A stretch of 64,000 nucleotides of DNA from positions 39,887,108 to 39,951,107 of the forward strand of contig CM046305.1 in NCBI GenBank assembly GCA_025267735.1, given 5' to 3'. The stretch is from Mactra quadrangularis. Taxonomy: Eukaryota; Mollusca; Bivalvia; Venerida; Mactridae. The notes under the pieces were generated by a model. It had not been told where the DNA came from. It saw nothing but the letters and a program-made list of their open reading frames with translations, and did no database searches. Made by a program: the position numbers and the translations under genes. This document shows, one piece after another, positions 22,942 to 34,889 of this stretch. Numbering within the stretch: position 1 is the first letter of the stretch; every line of letters begins with the position of its first letter.

Positions 22942-23397
22942 GTCTAAAAACTGAATATCTTACATCGCATTAAACAAATACTACATAAAATAGCAATTAT
23001 CTATAAAGAGTATACAAATGTATTTAATATATAAGCGGACGTTAACGTTTATTACCTGGTGTACTCTGCCATTTAAGAGACACCATCGTGTTTGAATATT
23101 ATGTCAAATACTGCCACGTACCATCAGCAATTAATTGTATGACTTTTGTGAATTACCTTGAATCATTATTCACATAAACCGTTTTGATAAAAACCTAATA
23201 ATTTAGTTAAAAAACTTTAAATTTTATTTAAATATAAGAATGGTCTTCAAACTGTTACATAGGGTAAGCTCGTTCGACTTCATGGCGTGGAAAAAAACGT
23301 TTCTTAAAAGACATAAATGTATTTTTCCAGAGACACTTACTACCTCTGCTATCAATATTGCATGTCCAACATTAACCTTACACATTTAACTTTACAG

Positions 23398-24962
23398 CAC
23401 GAACACGTCTCCTCATTAGACCAGACAACACAACTTGCGTTGGTTATGACGCGATGAGAGAATATGGCGAGCTGTCAGAGGAAAATAAAATGTAGATTTT
23501 TCGAGAATTTTAAGAACCTTTATAAACAGTTAAAATTAATAATATCGATCTAGCTTGTATATTCAAATACATTCACATGTTTATTTATTTATTATTTATA
23601 ATAATTTGGCGTACAGGTCGTATTATAGGTCATGCGTGTTTTTGAGCTTTAAACAATGGATTTGTCCACTACATAGGTGAATAAGCTATTGCATGAACAG
23701 CATTTTGATGATTTAAATATTCCACTTTGATATCAAACCATTATTTTAAGTAGGGTATATGCACATTATAAATTCCATATAATGATGTGTTTGTAAAATA
23801 AGTGCAAACTAACTAAACTATAAATTTGTAAAAATAATTCACCCCTAAAAATGAGTGTGTAATGAAACCGTCAATGTTTGTATACGCAATATTTACGTGG
23901 ACGACCTGTACATGTATATAGACAGCTAGAAAATTATGAAAACAGACGACGTATCATGCAAAGATATGCCAGCTTTAAATATATTTGCTGAAGCAATAAA
24001 AGGTTTGAAAAAATGACCTCGTGGAAACAGCTGGAACTTCTGTTGCAAGTACTGGGACGACTACCACTTCGTCATTGACTGATGAACATTATAGATGGGT
24101 ATGGACTGTACTTGCTATATGGGATGATGCAGCAAAACAATTATTGCGATCTAAAATGAAAGCAAAACAATATTTATAGATATATCTACGAAATATAATT
24201 TTACACTACTAGACTCTGGGAACGAGAATGTACACAACCATGAACATCTACGATTTTAAGTGCTTAATTTGATATTTTCTTCGTGAAAAGCACTCGTTCG
24301 AAACTCTTGTCTGAAACTTATTTGGTAAATGGTATGATCCCCATATGCGGATGTAGCGGGGGCCAGGGGGGTCCGGACCCCCCCCCCCGGAATTTCCAAA
24401 ATGTACCTGAACATAAGTGTATTTCTTGGCTGTAAGTCATTTTTAGGTTGTATAAAACAATTGTTCTTGGTGCTTAACATATATCTAATAGTTATGTAGT
24501 TTTTATTGTTAATAATTTGTTGCATAGTTCTGCAAAAAGTGTATAACGTGGTTGTGGTTCGAAAGTTTGCCCCCCCCCCCCCCGAAAAAAGTTCGGACTC
24601 CCCCTCCTAAAAAATCCTGAATCCGCCCCTGATCCCGACATTAATAAAGCTGGCATCTTATCGAACATGTAGCGTAATGTTAGTTTGTGTCCACTGACAT
24701 GTTATAAATTTGAAACAGCATATCGATGATTTAAAAATCGATTGTTTGGTATCTTTTCAGCGTCCCATAAATAAGTAATCACAGATTGTTTATAAGTTTA
24801 GTTAAATCTAACCCTAGGCAGCAATAATAAACGAACAGCTAGTAATTGCTCTATAACCAGAGGCCGCATCATTGTTTTGTAGACTTCTTCCAATTTTAAA
24901 CAATGATCATTCACTTTCAACATTATCGTCTGGACACCAATATTTAGTTTTAGACGCTGGAG
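23398..24962 (+). pseudogene. HSPA12-type Hsp70 pseudogene, copy B
   Basis: Three plus-strand exon remnants match exons 2, 3 and 4 of the intact gene. The first, at 23,398 after a TTTACAG acceptor, encodes LLIRPDNTTCVGYDAMREYG, then TAG and a second stop. The second (about 23,925-24,152) encodes PALNIFAEAIKGLKK before a frameshift, after which YRWV and IWDDAAKQ can be read in another frame. The third (24,822-24,962) is nearly perfect but for a TAA replacing the Glu codon in the ALEPEAA motif, and still ends in a GTAAGC donor. The phosphate-1 exon, the GGTIDITV exon and the large last exon are missing. A hAT-type MITE sits in its intron. It is head-to-head with the intact gene and cannot be functional. 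Confidence 0.88.
24343..24629. mobile_element. hAT-type MITE inside copy B intron
   Basis: Bounded by TGATCCCC (24,335-24,342) and TGATCCCG (24,630-24,637), an 8-bp target repeat with one mismatch. The right end reads inward AGGGGCGGATTCAGGA and the left end ATATGCGGATGTAG, a degenerate inverted end of the common GGGGCGGATCCAG type. Long C-runs lie just inside each end. The aligned intron of copy A (about 7,735) lacks it. A related copy in reverse lies at 52,550-52,745. Confidence 0.8.
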
Positions 24963-25242
24963 GTAAGCACTTTAATTTAGATAAACACAGAGAATTATAA
25001 TTATACAATTGTTGACAATTTGAGATGACATTTTAAGACCCAGGACGTAATCAGCTTACATGCCTATTATGATCAATTATAAATATGCATCTACGTTATT
25101 TATATTACATAACCAAAAGGGATCAGCTAGGTTTGATAATAAAATTTTTAGAAGCATTTTCAGTCTTTTTCAATCATTGAGCTATACTCAATGGAAAATC
25201 ATTTACCATATTGGAATCTGCATAGTTTTTTAGCTTAAGCTA

Positions 25243-25583
25243 CAGTCCCATAATCATAAAAATAACCGTGAGGGCACCGTACGGGCGCCGTGCGATCAAG
25301 CTCCTCAAGGACCCGTACGAACTCTTGCGTACCCGTACGGACTGTTACGTTTTTACCAGGGTCCGTAAGATGAGCCCATGATACACGTATCAGTTTCAGA
25401 GTCAAAACGTGAACAAAATCGTGGCCGAGTATGGATTAAACTTGCATATCTTCCAGCTACGGCTCCGTACGGGTGTGTTGTTTTATACCATGTGCGTACC
25501 GTCACCTTGATACGCAAGGCTTCCCATGGCCTTCGACTGCCTGCACGTACGGGTCCGTAACAAGCCACGATTTTATGGGACTG
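25243..25583. mobile_element. 341-bp GC-rich inverted-repeat element with CCGTACGG motifs
   Basis: The ends CAGTCCCATAA and TTATGGGACTG are perfect inverted repeats, followed inward by CGTG-containing sequence on both sides. The body is far richer in GC than its surroundings and holds at least five CGTACGG or CCGTACG motifs. It lies at the point where copy B loses its last exons. The open frames on either strand are products of the GC content. No 8-bp target repeat is evident. Confidence 0.65.
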
Positions 25584-25589
25584 AGGCAT

Positions 25590-27200
25590 TACTTAAATTT
25601 GTTTATAAAAATAAGAAAATACTTTTATTTATATTGATTCGACGTCCACTCTAAAAACACTGCACCACGCCTGCTTGTTTTTAATGAAAATCATAGGCTT
25701 GCTTTCTTCTCAACCCAAGCGAATATTTCACATGCCTTTGACTGTCAATCTGAAGTACTGATGTCTTTAAACACTATCATTTACATAATTACTTCCATTA
25801 TCCTTTATTTATTTTAAAACATTACAAGTTGGGAATGAATGTACGACAAAAACCTACTAGATTACTTGGCCTGTATAATGAAGAAACCAGACAGAACATG
25901 AAAGAAATATAATGAGCTTAATGAAAACTTTCCTTCACAAAATATGGTGAAAATGAAGATTACAGAGATAAGCTGTCATTGAGACCTTTTTTATGGTTAA
26001 CAAATATACCTTCTTGTTGAGAAAAAACTACTTTGAAGAACCATTATGAATTCGCTGTTTTCTTACTCGACGCTCTTTCGGGAAATATCGGCTAATTCCG
26101 CCGATTCCCGCGAAAATCGACGTTTTACGATTGCCATATCATATTAGTTGTACGTCTTATGTTTTTGGATGCTTATGATTCTTAATCTTTGCCTCCTAGG
26201 TGACCTTTGTGACTTTTTCAGAAAGTTGGATATAATTATACTTACCAAATGTGAAACGTGTAGTAGCCGCTTCGTCCGTCCATCCGGAGTTCGTGTTCGA
26301 CTTATTTCTCAGCAACTAAATGTTGGAACTGTCAAACTTAATAAAAATAGTTTCATTTCCAAGAAAAGTTGAGCAATTTAACGTTCTATTCTGATTTAGT
26401 GATTTTTTGCAGAGCCATGCTCATTGCTCCTTGATAAAGTAAAAAGAAAATACACATGTACACATTCTTGTCCACGATTTTTATCAGCATTGTAGCTCAA
26501 ATACAACTAATCTTATACAAACATTCTTAACGAAACCTTGTCTTGTCGACATTATTCCTTTTGATGATAATTTTAGGAGTTATGGCCCTTTAATATTACA
26601 TGCAATGTGAACACGACAATCCGTTTCATTTACAATGCAATAATCAGCTGGAAACAAGGATGCATTTTGTGACTAAGTACAGTTATGTGTGTATCTGCCT
26701 GTTCTTCGGGGTTTTGTTTCTATTCTATGACCATATGCAATCAATGGATGAAGGATTCCTGTAAATATTTGATCAGAGTGGCACACAGTCACCAATATAT
26801 GCCATTTTGAACGTTTAAGCATGTACAAGGTATGAGTTTTTTTGAAAATTCCAAGAAAGGCCATATATATGACAAAACAATCGTAAAAGCTCGGCCATCT
26901 CCGCCGGAGCCCTGAGAAGGACTTTCTGTAGTCGCACGAGGTGTTCCGACCGATGACATAAGCAATGGATTCCCTACCTTAATACGTTTCAAAGTACAAA
27001 ACATATTGTGCAAATTGTAACCTGCTAAGTGAATAAACTTCATTATTTATTTTGTTTGTAGTTTAAACATTAATTTTGTTGATACAATATTAGCAAGATG
27101 GAGATATTTTGTATGTGTTTCAATATGTATTTACCGTCAAGTTTCAGTGGAAGGTAATTTAAGAAGTGAGTCTATACTGAGGAACATTTACAACGCAACA
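25590..27200. other. Intergenic, possible old repeat near 26.25-26.6 kb
   Basis: No gene was seen. The stretch 26,255-26,600 (CTTCGTCCGTCCATCCGGAG, later GGAGTTATGGCCC) resembles the CCGTCC-rich dispersed elements elsewhere in the window, but ends could not be defined. Confidence 0.35.
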
Positions 27201-27220
27201 TTGCTTATCATCTATTATTT

Positions 27221-27242
27221 AGCGCACACCTAAGTGTGCGCT
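27221..27242. repeat. Perfect short hairpin
   Basis: AGCGCACAC and GTGTGCGCT flank a four-base loop CTAA. The arms are nine bases with no mismatch in an otherwise AT-rich stretch. No associated gene or element end was recognised. Confidence 0.45.
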
Positions 27243-27369
27243 CTTATATAAAATCGGTTTTGATGTTCCCTGCATGCAGAACTTAACGTTTTTTACCGCT
27301 CTACATATTACTCTCGGTTAATCATGGGGTCGCCATATTGGTTAGACTAAAACGCATACCTAATTGTTG

Positions 27370-27430
27370 TGATTTGTTTGTTTGGGTTTTACGGCGCACC
27401 AATACAGAAAGGTCATATCGCGCTTCTTGT
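27370..27430 (+). repeat. SINE 3'-domain fragment
   Basis: GTTTGGGTTTTACGGCGCAC and CCAATACAGAAAGGTCATAT resemble the 3' domain shared by the family A SINEs here (TTTAACGCCGTGTCAACACA, ACGGCG). No tRNA head is attached. Confidence 0.4.
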
Positions 27431-27824
27431 TGTGATGATACAGCTAGACAATCACGAAGTTTGAGTTTTTGAATTTTATTGCTGATTATAATAACTTGCA
27501 TAAATGTAAATCATAGGTAATAACTTGCTCTTGTTATTGTCCGAAAAGAAAACCATGTAGAGTTTGATGTTCAGTTTTCTTGCTTGATGTGTCACATGAA
27601 AATGCGTATCACATGCATGACAGTGGTCATAGATTATTGGTTTTAAAAACATCGCTTGAAGTTGAAAGTCGTCGACTGAATGTTTTACCGACAGGAAAAT
27701 TAAACTTGATTCGAGAAAACGAGTATCAGTACTTAAGTATAAAATTATCAAATTTGAAAAGTTTTGCGATATTAGTGCCGCTTAGTGTAAAAAAATAAAA
27801 ATACTACAATAATACAACCACGTA

Positions 27825-28099
27825 TAGTGCGTACAAAAAAACAAAACACTGTTTACAATAACAATACAGTGAACTAACCCTCGACAAGGGATGCCCAAGA
27901 TGACTTTAAAATAAACAACTGTGATATGTATAGCGTTCTACCATAACAAGCATGATTTACAGTGGTGGTGGTTTATCAACCATGCTAATTTTGTTAAAAT
28001 GAATTACACAAATTTTATTTTCAATACTGCCTACCCCTGAAATGAATTGTCTCATTTTTAATGTTTACCAAAACACGTTTTGTTTTTTTGTACGCACTA
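27825..28099. mobile_element. MITE 4, 275 bp, TA target site, copy 1
   Basis: The ends TAGTGCGTACAAAAAAACAA and the complementary form ending GTACGCACTA are flanked by TA on both sides (27,823-27,824 and 28,100-28,101). Most of the body recurs in reverse at 62,029-62,583 (shared GAATTGTCTCATTTTTAATG, TTCTACCATAACAAGCATG). It is non-coding. Confidence 0.88.
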
Positions 28100-28149
28100 T
28101 AGCAAACTGTTCAGTTTTAGACAGAAAATGAGTAGAGTAGAAATGGCGA

Positions 28150-28505
28150 GTATTGAAAGCCATTCTGCTATGCCAATTGCAATTTGCTAAAGACATTTGC
28201 TAATGATAAATGCGAAATGCAATTTGCGAAATGACATTTGCTAATGATTATTGTGAAATGCAATTTGCGAAATGTCATTACCATACTGTAGGCGCTTCTT
28301 ACAATGGATGACCAGCAAATTGAAGCATGTATCTTTCCTTCCTGGAAGACAGCGGTCTGATTAATGGCGGAAATTGTTCTAAACTAACCTTGTGCCAATA
28401 AGCATTTCGCAATAATCATTAGCAAATGTCATTTCGCATTTGTCATTTCGCAAATAGCAATTCGCATAGCAGAATAGCAATTCGCATGGCAGAATGGCGT
28501 TCCAT
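28150..28505. repeat. Foldback with iterated GCAAATGACATTTCGC-type modules
   Basis: The left half repeats AATTTGCGAAATG and ACATTTGCTAATGAT modules; the right half repeats the complementary CATTTCGCA and ATCATTAGCAAATGTC modules. The outer edges pair CCATTCTGCTATG with CATGGCAGAATGG. The whole block could form a long hairpin around a unique core of about 110 bp (28,285-28,395). Confidence 0.7.
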
Positions 28506-29269
28506 AGGCGAGAGAGCTAGTAAGGATATCTTAAACTGAGACGATTGAGTTTGAAAAACTGACGCGTTATTAGTGCCGCTAAGTGTATTTTACAACCAGG
28601 TAGCTGAGAGATTTAGAAAGTCAAGATATATATATAGAGAGAGTGAGTGAATGTAGTATAGAGAGAGGGAGAGGTAGGGATGAGTTGAGACCTGATGTAT
28701 TCAACAGATGTTTGTTTCTTAGATTGATATAGTGATCAGTTTTCTTCACATTGCTTTGATCTCATCTCTAACAGTCTTTGTTTCATACAAAATTCTCATG
28801 TTAACTCGCATAGTTTTACCGTAGTATACATACATATACATTGTACGAGTGTGAAATCTGGGGGCTTGGAATCGTTGAGAATAAAATACGAATATATCCG
28901 TGTTGTAGCTCTAAATGTTTGTGAACACCTTTCATTGCTCCAGGATATCATTATTTTCGACAGTAAAATTTTATTGTTTAGTTTTAATGGCTGCAAACTT
29001 ACTGGATTCATTTAATTGATATTTACTCTGGAAATAATATTAAATAATTAGAAAATATCAAAGTACTAAAGGGAAGTATCTGTGCACATGTTTGTATAAT
29101 ATGGTTATATTATATTTATGATTATGGTTTGCGGAATACATGTGCAAACTAGCTCAGTGATTATATAACATGAAGTAAACCTAGCATAAGTGATGAGATA
29201 TTTATATTGAAATGTATCCATGTGTTATATAGCGCTGGACATATAGTACTCAAATAATAGTCTACAAAA

Positions 29270-29275
29270 ATGGAG
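29270..29275 (+). CDS. Candidate two-codon first coding exon of the receptor-like gene
   Basis: ATG GAG is followed directly by GTATGT, a good donor, and preceded by A at -3. Joined in phase 0 to the receptor exon at 36,632 it would supply the missing start, giving Met-Glu before VDLEYD. The implied intron is 7.36 kb. This rests on phase, start context and donor alone; any other upstream ATG exon ending in phase 0 would serve as well. Confidence 0.3.
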
Positions 29276-29299
29276 GTATGTATTTATATTTATTTTTAA

Positions 29300-30760
29300 A
29301 TTATAAATTGTATACATCGGATGGATTCAGCACAAATTGAATATTATTTGTATTAAAAAACTCTTTTCTAACCAATTGTCTTAACAATCATTGTTACAAT
29401 ACACTTCAATTACATAAGAAAATAAAGATTTAAATAAGACAAAATATGCAATTGTTCTTGTTAGTGTCAGATATCGAGATCTATATTAGTACATACAATT
29501 AATGATGTACAAATCTTAAATAATCTGTTCTGTTCTATCATCATTTTATATTTACATGTATTTTGATATATTGTACTATATTTTAGTACAATATCGTATA
29601 TGTATATTATATATAACAATTTGCATAGAGCAAATAAACTATATCTATCTGACCATCTATTATTATAAACCTATCTTATTCTAACAAGATGTGTATTTTT
29701 TCTTTGATAACTCCCCAACAAAACCCTTGTTTAATATTATTATACCACAGAAAAGCAGATTGCCGGCATAATGTATATACGCCAAGACAAATTGCTCTCT
29801 CTTTTTTCAATAAATGTCTGTGTTAATGAAACTATCGTATGTTCTTCCGTCATATCTCAAAACAATATTTGGTCGTTTTAGTGGTGTTTTATGTATCTAT
29901 GAATTTAAAATCGCCATCGTTGTATAATGCAATAGTATACAACTAAAGAATATAATTATACTATTTCCAAAAACAAATTGTGTAAATATATTGGTATACA
30001 TGGTTATATGAAATTATACACCTATTATCCATATTATATATGTTACTACTGATATAAGTGAAACATCATAACTTCCAAGTGATAATCTGTTTATCATTAT
30101 CACCATTATCACCATTATCATTATTATCATCATCACCATCGGCTGCTTTCTTGGATATTTTTTTTCTTACGTTTCTATAAAGGAGCAGACACCTTCTCTC
30201 GGGGGAATATCGACATTATTGCCGAATAAAAGTAGAAGGGATTGGCCTGCTGCGCCCAGGAACCCGGGATCGTGAGATTAAAACCGACTGTGCTTACCTT
30301 GTGTCTCAGCGTCACGACCAAAACTGTTTTAAATTAATATTTCGATACGGGTCATGAACATTTTAAAGCATTACAGTGAAGAAGTTCATTAATAAGATGT
30401 AAAGTCTGCAGGTTTATGTTATCTTTACAAAAATATACACAGAAGTAATTAAATTGTTATTAAGATAATTAATTTTTAATGAGCAGAAAATTCATTAGTA
30501 AACAACCAGAAATATTATGTTTACTTGCCAGAACAGTGATGAATATTTGACATTGTTTTAACGATGCGGAACTAATATCCTCACTGTTTAGTGGAGCCGT
30601 CTATGTTGAATCATAGAACTTTCGGAAAACAGCAATGGCGGCCATAAGACTTATCCTTTGAGACCTACCTTGAATCATATAAACTTGTAAAATAAGAGGA
30701 AAATTGTTTTCAATTGGTGTGTTCAAGGTGTTTGGTCCCATCACATGGAAAATCCGAAAA
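29300..30760. other. AT-rich sequence, microsatellite at about 30,085-30,140
   Basis: No exon was recognised. A run of TATCATTATCACC-like triplet repeats occupies about 30,085-30,140. The interval 30,200-30,310 has a phrase like the SINE body (ATCGACATTATTG) and may be a decayed fragment. Confidence 0.4.
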
Positions 30761-30769
30761 TCTTAAATT

Positions 30770-31036
30770 TATTTATTTATTGGAATCAACGCCGTGTCAA
30801 CACAATTGAGGTCATTTTACGGCGCCCAGCCACCTAACCTAGCTTTCCTGGACCATTGTCTATAACCAGTACTCACCAACCCATTCACCAGGCAGGAAAC
30901 TTCTCCATATTATCTAATCAATGGAGGAAAATCGACATTACTGTCAACCTCCCCGGGTGGGATTCGAACCCGCACCCCCTCGGGCACAAGTATCCAAATC
31001 CCAGCGCGTTACCAACTGCGCTATCGACCCGGTTGA
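30770..31036 (-). repeat. tRNA-derived SINE, family A, copy 3
   Basis: Minus-strand copy with B box GGGTTCGAATCCC and A box AGCGCAGTTGGTAACGCG at the right end and the 3' domain (GTTGACACGGCGTTGATTCC) at the left. It lacks the AATTTTCATGGAAGG segment present in copies 2 and 5. Confidence 0.9.
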
Positions 31037-32090
31037 GAAAAAAATCTTAAATTGGGGCCATTTGATGATCAAACGTTTGTTTGGTTCCTCCGCAGAGAAT
31101 TTATAATTTTTGACCCACTTGAAGAATGCTTTATTCGGCCATGAACAGTGAATTAAGAATTTAATATACAAAACAAAAATTACAAAATTAGATCAATATA
31201 CGCATGCGCACTGGTCTGTTAGCATTTAATTAAAGCATTCCAGAGATGATTTTAAACAGAATAAAATTCATATTGATTACATAGACGTACACGATAACTA
31301 TCTTAGAAAATTATAACTTATATTAAAACTGATGTATGCATTAACTAGCAATTATAAGCCAGAAAGGCGAGGTTGGTCACTAATACAACTTAAGCTTAAA
31401 TGCAACATAAAAAAACATGTGAGTGAAAGAATTTAGATTTGCTTGATTATTACTATTAGGGAAGTAATTTAAGGGGCAATTATAGTTGAGTATATTAGAG
31501 TAATGTTTTCATATTCTGTGTATATTCTATTAAAAAAGGGTTAGAGAATTTGAAATATGCATGTAGTTACGTTGTACATAATAGGAGGAAATAAAATATA
31601 TAATCCGAAGTTACTATGTCATGCTATCTTCTAGTGTAATGAATAAAAAAACTTTTGATTTGCAAACGCCATTAAAATGTTTCACAACGTTTATTTTGTT
31701 AAACTACAAATTGTACAATTCATACGTGTTCGCTGCCCCAATACGACGTTCTGAGCAGTTTTAAATGGCGTTACGCTAAATAGTCGAACATGGTGCGCAA
31801 CGCTTTAGTGATTCAATAACGTCATAGACGTAAAGTTTAAACATGACTTGTAAATCAAATAAATCATTCAAATACTCCAAAAAATGAGTTATTTTAAAAT
31901 TTAATTGGTTATGACTGATTTTCCTATCTAATAGCAAATCGTGACTTGTTATGTAAACCAGACACCAGAAATGCAGCATTTATCTGAAACCATTAATAAT
32001 TTCTGCAGTTTGATTGAGTGTTTTAAACTTGTTGCCTTACAAATGTTTTCATTTCTGTTTTTATGCACATAGTATAGAATATCATGATTA

Positions 32091-32260
32091 CAGTAAAGTT
32101 CCGCTATTAGGACCACTTTTGTTATTTCAAATTCATGCGTTTTTGACAATAATTAAAACCCATATGTTTAATTTTTGAAGAAAAGGGTCTCTATAATAAG
32201 ACCGGTTCGCTAAATATTGAGACCTTCTTTTGTGCAGGTCTAAATAGCAGAACTTAACTG
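32091..32260. mobile_element. MITE 5, 170 bp, TA target site
   Basis: The ends CAGTAAAGTTCCGCTATTAG and, read from the other side, CAGTTAAGTTCTGCTATTTA are flanked by TA. The internal phrase AGAAAAGGGTCTC followed by AGACC recurs at 57,057-57,122, which may be a remnant of the same family. Confidence 0.8.
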
Positions 32261-32631
32261 TATACAATCTTTGCGAAACCGCATGCTCTTAATTACGAAT
32301 GAAAATATTTTTTATGAGTTACGGATTAGTGTTAGATCTATTGTAAATGCTCTAAACAAAAACCTAGGAGCGTAGTCTTTGTGGCTACATTCTATAAACG
32401 ATTGATATAAGCTGTGGGCACTAAAAAAGGGATGCACGAGGTCCAGTGTGCTCGTACTTCAGTAAAAAGGCAGGCACGAAATACTGTGTGAACTTTTCTT
32501 ATCTTCGAAGTCAAATATTGTACAGTTCTTCAAATTTATTCATGAACACTTTGGACAGCTTTTATAAAGATTTCCTTTTCTGACAATCAAATGGAACAAT
32601 AAGTATCTAAATATGAGACGTAATACATTAG

Positions 32632-32890
32632 CCGTGGGTGTGGTGGAGTGGTTAGGACGTTGGCTTTCAAATCCGGCTGTACAGGTTCAATTGATGTTCG
32701 ACGAAGTCTATACCCTTTCATAAATTCGACGGCAATGTCGATTTCCTCCGTATACAGAGAATTTGTCAGGGTTTTAAGGGACAGACCGTTAGAATATCTA
32801 CTTGTAAAAAAGAACACAGCAAATTTCATCCAGCTAGTCAGTCGCCTTGAAGAAAAAGTAAAATTTCATAATTAACAAACAAACAAACAA
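32632..32890 (+). repeat. tRNA-derived SINE, Ser/Leu-like head
   Basis: The head has GTGGTGGAGTGGTTAGGACG (A-box side) and CAGGTTCAATTGATGTTCGA (B-box side), the arrangement of a tRNA with a long variable arm. The body includes ATTCGACGGCAATGTCGATT and the tail is AACAAACAAACAAACAA. No cloverleaf is intact. Confidence 0.7.
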
Positions 32891-33142
32891 TGGTAAATCA
32901 TATGTAAACAAGTTCTCTAAGGAAGCCTGTCGAGAATATTGTTAAGTAACAAAAAACTATTCTACAAACTTAACAACCGCCTCCAGCAATATCATTAAAT
33001 GCATAATGTGCATTAAAAAGAAATACATTCCATATAGTTAGATTAATGACCTCGTCAGACTTCATTTATATTTCTTTGATGTTTATAACATATAAATACA
33101 CGAGAACAGATGTTAGGGCTTCTTGTAGAACGTGTTCTCTAG

Positions 33143-33680
33143 CCAGAGGCGGATCCAGATTTTTGTACTATGGGAGGGGGGCATATTACTTTTCCATTCC
33201 AGAATGGGCGTGGTAAAGAAACGTGTTGTTTTAAAATTCCGTTTTCAACATTAATTGTTATGGAATTTGTTGGGCTCTTTTTACAGTTTTTCATAATCAG
33301 ATAAATATAGCATCTGACTCATTTTACCACTTTTCTAGTGAACTTTTTCACAAAAATAACATCGACAAAAAATCGACGTATGTTCAATACTTTGTCGATA
33401 ATGTTCCATATTGGCATTAAGTGTGAATATCTTCTGAAAATCTTACCATAACTATTCTTATTTGTCTTAAGACCCTCTGTGACATTTTTTTAAATTGACT
33501 TACGGTGGTTTTTTGTAATAGTTTGTGTTAAAACATCTGCAATTTTCATAGAATATTTCCTAGGATCTTTCCAGATTGAAGAAAGTTTCCAATAGTACAA
33601 TTTTGAATAGTGTTTTTAAAATTTTTCCCAATTGGTATGAAAATTTCAGGGGTCTCAACCCCTTCTCTAATGTGCTCCGT
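33143..33680. repeat. hAT-type MITE-like sequence, left end only
   Basis: AGAGGCGGATCCAGATTTTT followed by a G-run matches the inverted end seen at 24,343-24,629. The right end was not recognised, and the body differs from the other copies, so the end coordinate is nominal. Confidence 0.4.
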
Positions 33681-34348
33681 CAGTGTTTAAGGTCTTGTAG
33701 TAGAAATATACTGAAGTGATTACTAGAAACATTTACATGGTTCTAAACAACATGATTTATAACACACTTCTGGTAACAGGCATTTTATCTCTACCAACAA
33801 TCAATATTACATTGGTTTTCAGCGTAAGAATAAATTCTCTATGTAGCCGTTAAGATGGCAAGGAGCAGATTAAATCAATTCCCATTAATCTAGTTTCCCC
33901 AGGTAAATGATACATATCTTTGTTTTATCTCACTGCATGTATGCATGTAATGTGTGCTGTGCAGTCATTACCAAACAGCACGGGGCCAATATTGTATCAT
34001 TCTTAATAATCTAAAGACCTTCTGCAACAAATTTTGAAATGGACTTACGATTATTTTTATCGTAGGATTCTTGTTATAAGATCGGGGGTGTGATGCTCAA
34101 CGGCCGTACGACAGATTTTCCTCGTCATTATAATTTTGTTACGATATGTATATAATCAAGATATACGACACAAGTCGATTGCACGATCGTTAATAATGCA
34201 GAACACATATTTAATTACAAAACTCTTACGACAAATATCATTATAAGTCTTTTTCACAAGTCCATTATGTTGCAGAGTTAATTATAAGATTACTTAGATA
34301 TGTTATTAAGGTAAAGAATACTTTGTGCCATCTTAAGCCCCTGTACCT

Positions 34349-34380
34349 AGGACCCTATATTACATGTTATATAGGGTCCT
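34349..34380. repeat. Perfect 12-bp-arm hairpin
   Basis: AGGACCCTATAT and ATATAGGGTCCT flank an eight-base loop, TACATGTT. No T-run follows and no gene is adjacent. Confidence 0.5.
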
Positions 34381-34889
34381 TGCCTGTACCTATAATATGC
34401 CAACGCGCTTCAAAATATAATTGAACTACACATGTATGTATTGATTAGAATCGCCTCTTTAAGCATTTAAGATTGGCTATGCTGCATTGTACTGTTTCTG
34501 AATTGGGGTGATATTTGACGTAAGATATTTTGTGGAAAGGCTCACTAGATGTAAAGATACGGTTGATTTATCTTAACAGGTTCCATGTGATCTGATAGAA
34601 GTCAAAACATCACTAGAAAAACTTAATACAAACATTTTTATAGTTTATTTATCAGAAATATGACAGCTGCAGGTCATTTCATCATTTAATTGATATGCCA
34701 TTATATTCCTGCGCACCAAAGTTTGTACCATTCCTACGTGCGGTTTACTCACACATTTATCAAACTCATCAATTTGTAAAATTTGTTCACCATATGTTAT
34801 AATTACCAAAAATTGTGAAATAATTATATCATATACATCTATACATATAATCAAGAAGTCACGTCATTGACCACATTTCTACAAGCCTG

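Larger units (their letters stand above)
20330..22950. repeat. Segmental duplicate, unit 2 (filled site)
   Basis: Second copy of the sequence at 19,080-19,560, interrupted at ATTAG by the 1,960-bp long-TIR element. Unit 2 lies 0.4 kb upstream of the first surviving exon of HSPA12 pseudogene copy B, so the duplicated segment may be old 5' flank of an HSPA12 gene. Confidence 0.7.
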
